Assembly (NCBI RefSeq): GCF_013375555.1
Contig: NZ_JABXWB010000001.1
Location: 1,798,001 to 1,862,000 of the forward strand
DNA from: Sphingobium sp. EM0848
GTDB taxonomy: Bacteria; Pseudomonadota; Alphaproteobacteria; Sphingomonadales; Sphingomonadaceae
Length of the DNA: 64,000 bases
Direction of reading: 5' to 3'
Positions 1 through 7,819 of the stretch are shown here, in pieces (the stretch's first letter is position 1; each line of letters opens with the position of its first letter). Made by a program: the position numbers and the translations under genes. The notes below the pieces were generated by a model that was given only the letters and a program-made list of their open reading frames with translations, did not search any database and was not told the DNA's origin.

Positions 1-221
1 TCCGTCCCCGGCGGGTAAGCTATGGTCGCGCCGCTCTCGACCAGCGCGGACGGGGACTTGATGAAATAAAAGGGCGCCTCGCGATCTGCCTTGAAACCCA
101 TTTCGGCGGCATGGGCTTCATAGTTCCGCCCGACGCAGAAGATACGGTTCACGGGGAACAGCGCGGTTTCGCCCCGCACCGGAACGGCGGGAATGGCGGG
201 CGGTTCGAACAGGAAATTCAT
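1..221 (-). CDS. Fumarylacetoacetate hydrolase family protein (partial, N-terminal part)
   Basis: Only the first ~73 codons are in the window; the rest lies to the left. The stretch NRIFCVGRNYEAHAAEMG is the N-terminal signature of the FAH family, metal-dependent enzymes that hydrolyse C-C bonds in acylpyruvates or act as isomerases or decarboxylases in aromatic meta-cleavage routes. The ATG at 219-221 (read on the minus strand) has a GAGGAA Shine-Dalgarno about 8 nt upstream. It is a paralogue of the complete gene at 7075-7782, which shares NRIFCVGRNY and the preceding VRGET. The context suggests another acylpyruvate hydrolase of an aromatic pathway, but the catalytic residues are off-window, so the exact reaction is open. 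Confidence 0.88.
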   Translation of the reverse strand, partial: MNFLFEPPAIPAVPVRGETALFPVNRIFCVGRNYEAHAAEMGFKADREAPFYFIKSPSALVESGATIAYPPGT

Positions 222-377
222 CGGGCACGTTCCTCATAATAGCCTGGTCGTCGTTGCATCGGACGGTCATGAACTTCACCGTCGATGGCACGATGGCCGA
301 TATCGGCAAAAACAGAAGCAATAAAAACATCCTTCGCGGACGAACGGGACGGCTTCCCGTGTCCCCGACGTCACTCA

Positions 378-701
378 TCAGCCTGCCCCCATCAGATAGC
401 CGGAAAGTCCGGCGCGCAAGGTCGCGGATATTGGTGCGGCGCGACCGGTCGCGTCGACATGGACGACGCTGTGCCTCCCTTCGACCGCCGGAACTTCACC
501 GCTCAATATCTGCCAGCCATAAGTGACGGAACTGTTGCCGAGCCTTTCGACCCAGAGCCGGACCATATAGGCATCCCCCGCCAGGAAAGGCTGAAGATAT
601 TCCGCCGAAACGGCCCACAGCAGCGCATTGGCATAGTGGAAACGCCCGGACGCGTCAGCTTCCGACCAACGCACCGCTCCCTCGACAAGGAAGGCGGACA
701 T
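378..701 (-). CDS. Acyl-CoA thioesterase-like (hotdog fold) protein, internally shortened
   Basis: 107 codons. The start resembles 4-hydroxybenzoyl-CoA-type thioesterases (VRWSEADASGRFHYANALL, like the family's VRFxDTDAxGHVHYxN with its acidic catalytic residue). The end, WVERLGNSSVTYGWQIL then VEGRHSVVHVDATG, matches the later beta strands. About 25-35 residues that normally separate these parts, including the central helix, are missing: ALLW runs straight into AVSAEYLQPF. Family members are near 135-150 residues. The reading frame stays open, so this may be an in-frame deletion that leaves an inactive protein. It probably belonged to the same transcription unit as the FAH-family gene at 1-221. 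Family placement is fairly sure; activity is doubtful. Confidence 0.6.
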   Translation of the reverse strand: MSAFLVEGAVRWSEADASGRFHYANALLWAVSAEYLQPFLAGDAYMVRLWVERLGNSSVTYGWQILSGEVPAVEGRHSVVHVDATGRAAPISATLRAGLSGYLMGAG

Positions 702-836
702 CAGGCCAGCCCACCCAGCACGGGCAGCCCGCTGCCGCCACGCACCTATGGCGTCCGGGGTCGGTTCAGTTTCTGAAATTTACGACGTTCATAATTCAGA
801 TGGCGCGACATTCGCTGCCGCGCCATCGGTCGCAGC

Positions 837-1496
837 CTATTGGACATCCAGAACGGCTCGGGCCGTCTTGCGCAGTACCGACTTGAAGATCGCCACTTCG
901 GTGGGATCATCCGGCCGATATGGCCGCTCACTTCCCAACTGTTCCGGATTGCAGACATAGTGAAGAATACTGCCGCTCAGCAGGTTGACGAGATACATGG
1001 AATTGACGTCTGCAAAGCGCCCGGCTGCAATACCTTCCGCGATAATGCTGCGCAGCAATTGAAGGGCATCGTCTGAATAGGCTTCGTGCCCTTCATCACC
1101 GACAGCGGGTGTGGCGCAGTTGCGCAGGATCAGGCGCGCCGCCGTCGGCCGACCGATCATGAAGTCGAGCCAGGTTTCGACCAATAGCATCAGCTTTTCC
1201 CAGGCGTCACTGACGCCATCGAGCCGCATCCCGGTCAGATTGATGAGGCTGTGATGGATTTCCTGCATCAGTTCATCGAACAACCGACGCTTGCTGGGGA
1301 AATAATAGAAGATCGCGGCCTGTTTGATGCCGACATCGTCCGCGACCGTTTCAAGACGCGCAGCGTCATAACCCAAATCAGCGAACCTGGCCTCTGCAGC
1401 CTTCAGGATGCTGCGGCGCGTGACCTCTCCCTTGGAAAATTTGCGTGACAATGTGTCAGCCTGACTGGACGCGTTGGAGGGCATGCCGGGGATCAT
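837..1496 (-). CDS. TetR family transcriptional regulator
   Basis: About 219 residues from the ATG at 1496; a TTG at 1520 would add 8 residues and neither start has a clear Shine-Dalgarno. The N-terminal helix-turn-helix is clear: RRSILKAAEARFADLGYDA, then VADDVGIKQAAIFYYFPSKR, the TetR DNA-reading region. The C-terminal half is the variable ligand and dimerisation domain. It is divergent from the secreted DUF1214-like gene at 1654 and faces the catabolic genes at 1-701, so either could be its target. The intergenic region holds two inverted repeats (1537-1559 and 1596-1642) that could be its operators. The inducer cannot be inferred. Confidence 0.9.
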   Translation of the reverse strand: MIPGMPSNASSQADTLSRKFSKGEVTRRSILKAAEARFADLGYDAARLETVADDVGIKQAAIFYYFPSKRRLFDELMQEIHHSLINLTGMRLDGVSDAWEKLMLLVETWLDFMIGRPTAARLILRNCATPAVGDEGHEAYSDDALQLLRSIIAEGIAAGRFADVNSMYLVNLLSGSILHYVCNPEQLGSERPYRPDDPTEVAIFKSVLRKTARAVLDVQ

Positions 1497-1536
1497 GCCA
1501 AGGCCGAGATTCGGGGTCAAATCAATTTGGGAGTAA

Positions 1537-1559
1537 GTCAGTTAAATTTCCCCACTGAC
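1537..1559. promoter_or_regulatory. Inverted repeat, candidate TetR operator
   Basis: GTCAGT (1537-1542) and ACTGAC (1554-1559) are perfect 6-bp arms around an 11-bp spacer, in the divergent region between the TetR gene and the gene at 1654. The position fits an autoregulatory operator; the assignment is inference. Confidence 0.4.
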
Positions 1560-1595
1560 GGAAATCGATCAGATATTGTCGCGTCCCGCAAACCT

Positions 1596-1642
1596 ATCTT
1601 GGATATTTTTTACTTTTTAATAAGTAATTTTTTATCCAAGAT
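1596..1642. promoter_or_regulatory. Long nested inverted repeat in the leader of the DUF1214-like gene
   Basis: Outer arms ATCTTGGATA (1596-1605) and TATCCAAGAT (1633-1642) are perfect complements. Inside, TTACTT and AAGTAA flank an AT-rich centre. The structure ends 11 nt before the ATG at 1654. It could be a regulator-binding site for the divergent TetR protein, or an RNA hairpin close to the ribosome binding site. Confidence 0.45.
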
Positions 1643-1653
1643 GACGCCTCACA

Positions 1654-3090
1654 ATGGCAAAGCGTCGGCACGAGCCGAGCTTCCGGGAGAGCGATGTCGT
1701 GGCCAATGGAGTTGGGAATCTGTTGAAGCGTTTACGCTGGCATCTCCTTGCGCAGGGCGGATTGGCTGCGCTTGCGAGCCTGACCGTTGTCCCGGCGCTG
1801 GCCATGGCTTCCGCTGCGTCACCGGCCCCCAGCGGCGCACTTGCCAATATGCGGCAGGTCGCACTCGAAGCCACGGCATTGCGCATTCTCGCCAGTGCGC
1901 CGATGCAGGCGGAAATCAAGCGGGTTGAAGCCCTTTATGCCGCCGACCCGCAGGGTTCGACGCCGACTGGCCGTATGACCATAGGACGTGCGGCTGAATC
2001 GATCGCAATGGCAGCGATCCAATATGCGGTCGGAGAGGACACTGATCGCCCTTCCATGATGTGGGTGGTGAACGCGCCGCATGACTGGTTCGGGATGCGG
2101 GTGCCGCGATCCGGCTACGGCATCGACAATCCCGACAATGTCTACCGCAACGCCATGGTCGATGGCGCCGTCCGCTACGAAATCCATGGACGGGTCAAGC
2201 GCCCTGCCCCCGCCGAATTGCATTTCGAGCTTCGGGATTCGATCCCCGGAACGGCCGCGATGGCGGCCGAAGGCGGCAAGCAACTGGGGACGCTGCGAAG
2301 CGACGCCATGCAGATCGCCGCGGACGGCAGTTTCACGATCACCCTGGACAGCGCACCCGCCGGCGGGCGCCGCAATCACATTCAGACCCCGGCGCACGGC
2401 AAGTTCCTGCTGGTCGTGCGCGATCTCTTTACCGATTGGTCGACACAGAATCCGGTTGCGCTGGAAATCCACCGCGTCGATGGTCCGCCAATGGCTCCGC
2501 CGCCTTCCGACGAAGCCTTGGCGCGCCGCGCCGCTGCATTGCTGTCGCAGATAGCGCCCTATTGGGTCGATTATGACAATCGGTTCGTTTTCACCAGACC
2601 CGTTAACCAGATCGGTGTGCCGCGCGTCCGGCCGGGTGGTCGCGGCTTTTCGACCAGCGGCCATTTCAACCTTGGCCCGGATGAGGCGTGGGTGGTGACA
2701 TTGCGCTCGCTGGGTGCAGCGTCCTTGGGATTCCAGCTCACCGATCCGTGGGGGGTGGCCTATGACTATGTCGGACGCACAAGCAGTCTCAACACCGCGC
2801 AGGCCAAGCCCAATGCCGATGGCAGCTACACTTTCGTGATCTCCCAGAAGGACCCCGGCGTCTACAACTGGCTCGATCCCGAAGGCTATGCGGCGGGGGC
2901 CTTCGCCATTCGCTGGCAGTCGCTGCCGCCGAACAGTGAGCCGACCGACGCGGTTAAGGATTTCAAGGTTGCTCCGCTGGCGCAGGTCAGGCAAATGCTG
3001 CCCGCAGGGGCGGCATTGATCACGCCACGCGGACGCAAGGCGCAACTGGCCGAACGGCTTGCAAGCTATAGGCGCAGGCTCACCGAATAA
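1654..3090 (+). CDS. Secreted DUF1214-like protein of unknown function
   Basis: 478 residues. A hydrophobic signal-type segment (LAALASLTVVPALAMASA) begins around residue 35, so the product is probably exported; a GTG at 1699 with a GGGAG upstream would give a more normal signal-peptide start than the ATG at 1654. The C-terminal part has the pattern of DUF1214 proteins: NPDNVYRNAMVDGAVRYEI near residue 155, GSYTFVISQKDPGVYNWLDP near residue 390 and FAIRWQSLP after it. DUF1214 proteins are poorly characterised and are often found beside catabolic genes. The gene is alone on the plus strand, divergent from a TetR regulator. No catalytic motif is recognisable; the DUF1214 call is by pattern from memory. 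Confidence 0.72.
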   Translation: MAKRRHEPSFRESDVVANGVGNLLKRLRWHLLAQGGLAALASLTVVPALAMASAASPAPSGALANMRQVALEATALRILASAPMQAEIKRVEALYAADPQGSTPTGRMTIGRAAESIAMAAIQYAVGEDTDRPSMMWVVNAPHDWFGMRVPRSGYGIDNPDNVYRNAMVDGAVRYEIHGRVKRPAPAELHFELRDSIPGTAAMAAEGGKQLGTLRSDAMQIAADGSFTITLDSAPAGGRRNHIQTPAHGKFLLVVRDLFTDWSTQNPVALEIHRVDGPPMAPPPSDEALARRAAALLSQIAPYWVDYDNRFVFTRPVNQIGVPRVRPGGRGFSTSGHFNLGPDEAWVVTLRSLGAASLGFQLTDPWGVAYDYVGRTSSLNTAQAKPNADGSYTFVISQKDPGVYNWLDPEGYAAGAFAIRWQSLPPNSEPTDAVKDFKVAPLAQVRQMLPAGAALITPRGRKAQLAERLASYRRRLTE

Positions 3091-3323
3091 CATCCGGAAC
3101 TGCCGCACTGTGAGAAGAGCGGCGTGATGCGCGCGCTCTTCGCCCCGCTCCCCAGCCGATGATCATCAGACTGATTGGTGGCTTACTTGACCGGCTCAGC
3201 AGACAAGGAGAATCCGGTCCCATCAACTTCGCAACCGGCTCGTGTCCGGGGACGACGGGTTTTCTGTCCTCTGCCGCAGGGTAGCATCATCCCCTGCGCG
3301 AAAAACCTTGAGGATCAGGCCCT

Positions 3324-5891
3324 TCAGTCGTCCCGGTCATGCTCCGCATCTTCGCTCACATCGATCAAGGGGCGGAAGCGATGCACTGGCGCAGGCATGT
3401 CGGAATGCGCGCCGCGAACACTTTTCCACACGATCTGGTTGAGCGCGAGCATCGGCGCACGGTCGAGCTCGGAAAAATCCATGCGGGCACTTTCCTTTGC
3501 GCCGAAAGCATCGGGCGTATTCTTTGCGGCAAGGTCAACCTGCGGCGCGATAGCGCTGAATGGTGAGATGTCGGGCTTTACGCCGAACGCGGCATAGAGC
3601 GGCATTGCCGCCGCGTCATACTGGCTCATCGGCGGCAGCCCAAGCAGGAGTTCGATTGAGCGGACGAAGGAACTGGTCGAATAGAGCGTGCTGTCGACAA
3701 TGCCGCGTCGCGTATAGGGGCTGAGTACAAGACCCACGGTGCGACGCGCATCGACATGATCCGCGCCATCCTGCGCGTCATCCTCAATGATGAAAATTGC
3801 GGTTTCGGGCCAGTAACGACTGTGACTCACGGCATCGACCAACTGGCCGACGGCCTGATCATTGTTGGCGACCATGGCTTGTGGGGTATAAGCGCCGGGC
3901 TTCGTGCCGCGCGTGTGATCTTCGGGCAAGGACATCACGATATAATTGGGCAAACGCTTGCCTGGGTCCGTGTCGTCGTAATTGGCTTCATATTCACGGA
4001 ATTCCCGCAGGAATACCGCCACCCGGTCGGTGTCGCGCGTCACCTCGATCCCGGTGAGGAAATCCTTCGAAACATGGCCCACCAGACCCTCGGCCCCAAT
4101 GGCGGCTTCCATCATGTTGCCGGTGCTGGCACGCGCGGCATTCTCACCATAAGCGCGATAGGTCAGGCCCTTGCGCCGGGCAAGGTCCCACAGGCGTCCA
4201 CCGGAGGGAATGAAGGCCTGCACATTATAATTGGCGATGCTGTACCCGCCATAGGCGGCCGGCCATTGTTTCTCGTTAAAGTCGGTCGCATAGGCCGCGT
4301 TCGACCAACTGTGGCCATCGACGCTGACCTCGCCATCGGCATAAAGATTGTCGAGCGTGACATAGGTCCGCGCAAGCGCATGCTGGTTGGGGGTCACTTT
4401 CTCGCCGAAGATCGCCAGCCTCGGATCGCCATTGGCGCCGGGAAGATCCCCGAACAGCTGATCATAGGTGCGGTTTTCCTTGATGATATAGATCACATGC
4501 TTGATCGGTGAGGCTTCGCCCACACGCTGGGGAAGGATGCTCGGCGCGCTCGGCGGTCGTGCTTCGGAGAGAAGGGAAGCACGATAGGGCGTGTTCTGCG
4601 TCACCTGGCGGGTCCAGCCCGGAAGCTTTGCGCGCAAATCGGCGAGGGGCAGCGTCTCGATGCTTCCGGTCTGGAGCGTCTTGATGCTGATTTTCGCCTC
4701 TTTGGTATCGTCGGATTGCGCGGCCAGCGGACTGTGCGGTCCATCGGGATCGGGATAGGCCCGCTCGCCCTTGGCCGTTCCGATGAACAGCATGCGCCCC
4801 TTATCGGCCAGCGCGAGCGCGGAAGGATACCAGCCGGTCGGCACGAAGCCGATTACGGCACTGTGCGCGCGATTGGCAATCGAAGCGACGACAAGCGAAT
4901 TATTGTCGGCATTGGCGATGTAGATCAGCTTGCGCGCATCATCCACGGCGATCGCATCGGGGGTCGAACCTTCGGGCGCCAACGGCGTCTGCGTGGTTGA
5001 AATCCGCTCGATCACACGTAACGAAGCGGTGTCGATCACATGAATGCTGTTGTCATTGGAACAGGCGACGAACAGACGTCCATCTGCGGAAAGTTTCATA
5101 TCATTTGGATTGATGCCGACGTGCAGCGTGTCGATCACGGTGTTGCTCGCGGTATCGATGACACTGACCGATTGGCTGGACCAGTTGGAGACAAACAGGC
5201 GCTTGCCATCGGGCGTCGCCACGATCTGATAGGGCGAAACCCCGACGGGAATTCGCGTGACGATCGCCCGGCTCTTTGCGTCGAACACCACGACATTGCC
5301 CGCCCCAGGCCCCATCAGATTTGCAGCATAGAGCAAATCTTTGCCCGGCAGATAGGCCAGACCGGACCACCAGACGTTCTTCGGGGCGATCGTCTCATGC
5401 AGTGCGCCCGTTGCGTCTTCGGTCAACCGGCTGCCATTATAATGGAAGACGCGGATTGGCGCGACCGGATCGCTCTTGTTACGCGCACCCGACGCGTTGC
5501 CGCCAGACACGTAAAGCGTGCGACCGTCAGCCGACCAGGCCAATCCCAGAAAAGTGGAGGGAAGCGCGATACGCTGGATCAACTTCTGGGTGCGCGCGTC
5601 GAACAGGTTCAGCGCGTGCGGCTGAAAGCCGGAGTTGACTGAGATGATTGTCTTTCCGTCCGGCGCGAGTGACAGATTGGTCACCAGATCACCGGTGGTC
5701 GCCACAGTCTTGCCCGCCGGCGTGATGCGCCATCCGTTCGGCAGGTCCGCACCGCCTACGAATGGCGCGGGCGTCCGTCCAGCTGATCGGTCTGGTAGCG
5801 GTTGCCCCACCACAGTCGATGCGGTGGCGAATGAAAGCATCATGCCCATCATCGGGGCGAGAAGGAACGGCGCTCGGCGGCTGTTGCTCAC
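3324..5891 (-). CDS. Secreted YVTN beta-propeller / phosphoesterase fusion protein
   Basis: 855 residues with an N-terminal signal-like segment (LLAPMMGMMLSFATASTVVG); the start is a GTG at 5891. Residues ~50-400 form repeats of the YVTN type (for example LFVSNWSSQSVSVIDTASNT, LFVACSNDNSIHVIDTAS), a seven-bladed propeller. From about residue 460 the protein is of the phosphoesterase / alkaline-phosphatase-like superfamily: HVIYIIKENRTYDQLFGDLP, the ENRTYD metal and nucleophile region, and later FIIEDDAQDGADHVDARR with metal-binding Asp and His. Such proteins are probably periplasmic and hydrolyse phosphate or phospholipid esters, but the natural substrate is not known. It is monocistronic, with 233 bp of featureless DNA downstream. 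Confidence 0.88.
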   Translation of the reverse strand: MSNSRRAPFLLAPMMGMMLSFATASTVVGQPLPDRSAGRTPAPFVGGADLPNGWRITPAGKTVATTGDLVTNLSLAPDGKTIISVNSGFQPHALNLFDARTQKLIQRIALPSTFLGLAWSADGRTLYVSGGNASGARNKSDPVAPIRVFHYNGSRLTEDATGALHETIAPKNVWWSGLAYLPGKDLLYAANLMGPGAGNVVVFDAKSRAIVTRIPVGVSPYQIVATPDGKRLFVSNWSSQSVSVIDTASNTVIDTLHVGINPNDMKLSADGRLFVACSNDNSIHVIDTASLRVIERISTTQTPLAPEGSTPDAIAVDDARKLIYIANADNNSLVVASIANRAHSAVIGFVPTGWYPSALALADKGRMLFIGTAKGERAYPDPDGPHSPLAAQSDDTKEAKISIKTLQTGSIETLPLADLRAKLPGWTRQVTQNTPYRASLLSEARPPSAPSILPQRVGEASPIKHVIYIIKENRTYDQLFGDLPGANGDPRLAIFGEKVTPNQHALARTYVTLDNLYADGEVSVDGHSWSNAAYATDFNEKQWPAAYGGYSIANYNVQAFIPSGGRLWDLARRKGLTYRAYGENAARASTGNMMEAAIGAEGLVGHVSKDFLTGIEVTRDTDRVAVFLREFREYEANYDDTDPGKRLPNYIVMSLPEDHTRGTKPGAYTPQAMVANNDQAVGQLVDAVSHSRYWPETAIFIIEDDAQDGADHVDARRTVGLVLSPYTRRGIVDSTLYSTSSFVRSIELLLGLPPMSQYDAAAMPLYAAFGVKPDISPFSAIAPQVDLAAKNTPDAFGAKESARMDFSELDRAPMLALNQIVWKSVRGAHSDMPAPVHRFRPLIDVSEDAEHDRDD

Positions 5892-6440
5892 GGAATGATT
5901 TCCCAGTCAGTATCAAAACGATCGCCGTTGGGACGGCATGGCGCTAGCGTCATCCTGATGGCAAGAGGATGGAATACCGACGGAACTCCCCTATACGGCC
6001 GACGCATTCCGAGCCGCTAGATCGACTAGGTGTCAATTGCGTGACACCGCATTCAAAACCACGCCACTGTCGATCAGCTTTCGTCCGACGAAGAGATACA
6101 GTCTTATATGCGGGTATCGCTGACTATTGCCATTATTCCGTCTACAACTCCGCCGGAACTGGATAGCAGCCGGGCTATAATGCCGCCAACGATGCGATCG
6201 GCCGCTATCTCCTCGCCAAGATCAATGTAAACCCCTGTCCTTCCGATGCGCGGGGGATGCTGCAGAACAATGCCGCATCCCCCACCCCAACTTCTACCCA
6301 TCTATTTGCTGCACGTCGGGCCGACGCAGGACCTGCTCGCCGCCGGAGAGGACAGTGCTGGCGCGCGTCGACCATGGGGGCCTTGCTATCGATATGGCTT
6401 CGGGCGCCACGGTCGGTTTCGTTGACCAGTCTGGAAATCC
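5892..6440. other. Non-coding stretch with one inverted repeat
   Basis: About 550 bp between the phosphoesterase start and the end of the gentisate operon. No reading frame here looks like a protein. It holds a perfect inverted repeat at 6029-6048 and must contain the promoter of the phosphoesterase gene. The right part (about 6250-6430) may be decayed coding sequence, but I could not identify a family. Confidence 0.5.
6029..6048. promoter_or_regulatory. Perfect inverted repeat, candidate operator
   Basis: GGTGTCA (6029-6035), a 6-nt spacer, then TGACACC (6042-6048). It lies 138 bp upstream of the phosphoesterase start, on the side from which that gene is transcribed. No cognate regulator is next to it. 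Confidence 0.35.
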
Positions 6441-7070
6441 TCAGTCAGCGAACTGCAGCGGTGCGGCCGCCCGGAAGGCTGCGAGTTCAAGACAATTGCT
6501 GTCGACCGCCATGATTTCCGGCCAGCGGGAAAGATCGACGCCGAAACGGCGCGCGCTTTCCACCTGAGGGATCAGATAGACATCGGCCAGACTCGGCTGC
6601 TCACCGAAGGAGAAGCCCCGCCGTGCCCGATCCTTTGCGATGAGCGCCTCATAGGCATCGAAGCCAGCGGTAATCCATGTGCCGGTCCACTCCTTCACCG
6701 CATCCTCGTCCGCGCCCTTGGCCCGAAGATATTCAAGCACCCGCTTGTTGTTGATGGGATGGATATCGCATCCAATAATGGCGGCGAGCGCCCGGACATG
6801 CGCGCGCGCGCCCACATCTCCGGGCAGCAACGCCGGATCGGGGAAGCGTTCCTCCAGCCATTCGAGGATCGCCGGGGACTGGATCAGCACGCCGTCTTCC
6901 GTTTCCAGCGCGGGAACCAGCCCTTGCGGGTTGAGGCTGTGGAAGGCCTCGCCCAGATGTTCGCCGATCCGCAGGTCTACCGGAACATAATCGACCGACA
7001 GCCCCTTCAGGTTGAGGGCAATGCGAACGCGATGCGAACTGCCGCTGCGAAAGAAGTGGTGCAGCTTCAT
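6441..7070 (-). CDS. Maleylpyruvate isomerase, zeta-class glutathione S-transferase
   Basis: 209 residues from the ATG at 7070, four bases after the stop of the upstream hydrolase gene, so translation is probably coupled. The N-terminus KLHHFFRSGSSHRVRIALNL carries the Ser-Ser glutathione site of zeta GSTs, followed by the thioredoxin-like fold (NPQGLVPALETEDG, then QSPAILEWLEE). The C-terminus has the typical SNCLELAAFRAAAPLQ. Zeta GSTs isomerise maleylacetoacetate or maleylpyruvate using glutathione. Beside gentisate dioxygenase and fumarylpyruvate hydrolase the substrate is most likely maleylpyruvate, made by gentisate ring cleavage, and the product fumarylpyruvate. It is the last gene of the three-gene operon. 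Confidence 0.9.
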   Translation of the reverse strand: MKLHHFFRSGSSHRVRIALNLKGLSVDYVPVDLRIGEHLGEAFHSLNPQGLVPALETEDGVLIQSPAILEWLEERFPDPALLPGDVGARAHVRALAAIIGCDIHPINNKRVLEYLRAKGADEDAVKEWTGTWITAGFDAYEALIAKDRARRGFSFGEQPSLADVYLIPQVESARRFGVDLSRWPEIMAVDSNCLELAAFRAAAPLQFAD

Positions 7071-7074
7071 GGCA

Positions 7075-7782
7075 TCACTCCCCAGGAACGATGCGAAGAT
7101 CGACAGTGCCCACATCCGCAACGCTGCCGTGGAGCGCCGCACCGGGCGTCACGGCGCCGACACCTTCGGGCGTGCCGGTGTAGATCAGGTCGCCGGGCTG
7201 CAGATGATAATAGTGTGAAAGGTCGGCGATGATTTCGCGAATATTCCAGATCAGCTTGTCGAGATCGGACGACTGGCGCACTTCGCCATCGACTTCCAGC
7301 GTGATCGCGCCGAATTCCAGCACCGTACCGGGCATGGGCACGATCTCGCCGATGACGGCCGATTCCTCCACATCCTTGCCAAGATCCCACGGCCGTCCCT
7401 TGTCGCGCGCCACAAGCTGCAGATCGCGGCGCGTCATGTCGAGGCCAGCCGCATAGCCGTAGATGAGCTCATGCGCCTTGTCCGCAGGCACCCGGAAACC
7501 GGGGACGCCGATGACGACGACGAGTTCCATTTCATAATGGAAATTGTTCGTGCCCGAAGGATAGGCGACTTCCGCGCCGGACACGGTCAATGTTTGCGGT
7601 GACTTGGTGAAGTAGAATGGCGTTTCTACGGACTTGTCGACCGGACGGCCCATTTCGACGGCATGCGCATGATAGTTGCGGCCGACACAGAAGATGCGAT
7701 TGACAGGAGCAGAGCGCGTTTCGCCGCGAACGGGGATGAGCGGTGCCTGGAAGCGGGTCCAGAGCAGATCGGATGCAGACAT
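7075..7782 (-). CDS. Fumarylpyruvate hydrolase (FAH family)
   Basis: 235 residues, normal for bacterial acylpyruvate hydrolases. NRIFCVGRNYHAHAVEMG starts the FAH domain; HYEMELVVVIG (around residue 80) has the metal-binding Glu residues; LDMTRRDLQ and the C-terminal GDLIYTGTPEGVGAVTPG are family signatures. In the gentisate route this enzyme splits fumarylpyruvate into fumarate and pyruvate. It lies between gentisate dioxygenase and the isomerase in one minus-strand operon (gaps of 37 and 4 bp). It is a close paralogue of the partial gene at the left window edge. The specific substrate is inferred from its neighbours. Confidence 0.9.
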   Translation of the reverse strand: MSASDLLWTRFQAPLIPVRGETRSAPVNRIFCVGRNYHAHAVEMGRPVDKSVETPFYFTKSPQTLTVSGAEVAYPSGTNNFHYEMELVVVIGVPGFRVPADKAHELIYGYAAGLDMTRRDLQLVARDKGRPWDLGKDVEESAVIGEIVPMPGTVLEFGAITLEVDGEVRQSSDLDKLIWNIREIIADLSHYYHLQPGDLIYTGTPEGVGAVTPGAALHGSVADVGTVDLRIVPGE

Positions 7783-7819
7783 TTCGATTACCTCGTTGAT
7801 GTGATGTTATGGGGGAGCG

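Noticed and set aside
118..378. Minus-strand frame of 86 codons with a hydrophobic start (FLLLLFLPISAIVPS).
   Set aside because: Its second half overlaps the real FAH-family gene in another frame, the composition is not that of a small membrane protein, and no start signal is visible.
1819..3108. Long minus-strand frame (429 codons) opposite the DUF1214-like gene.
   Set aside because: Arg/Gly/His-rich composition typical of the reverse strand of a GC-rich gene; no known motif.
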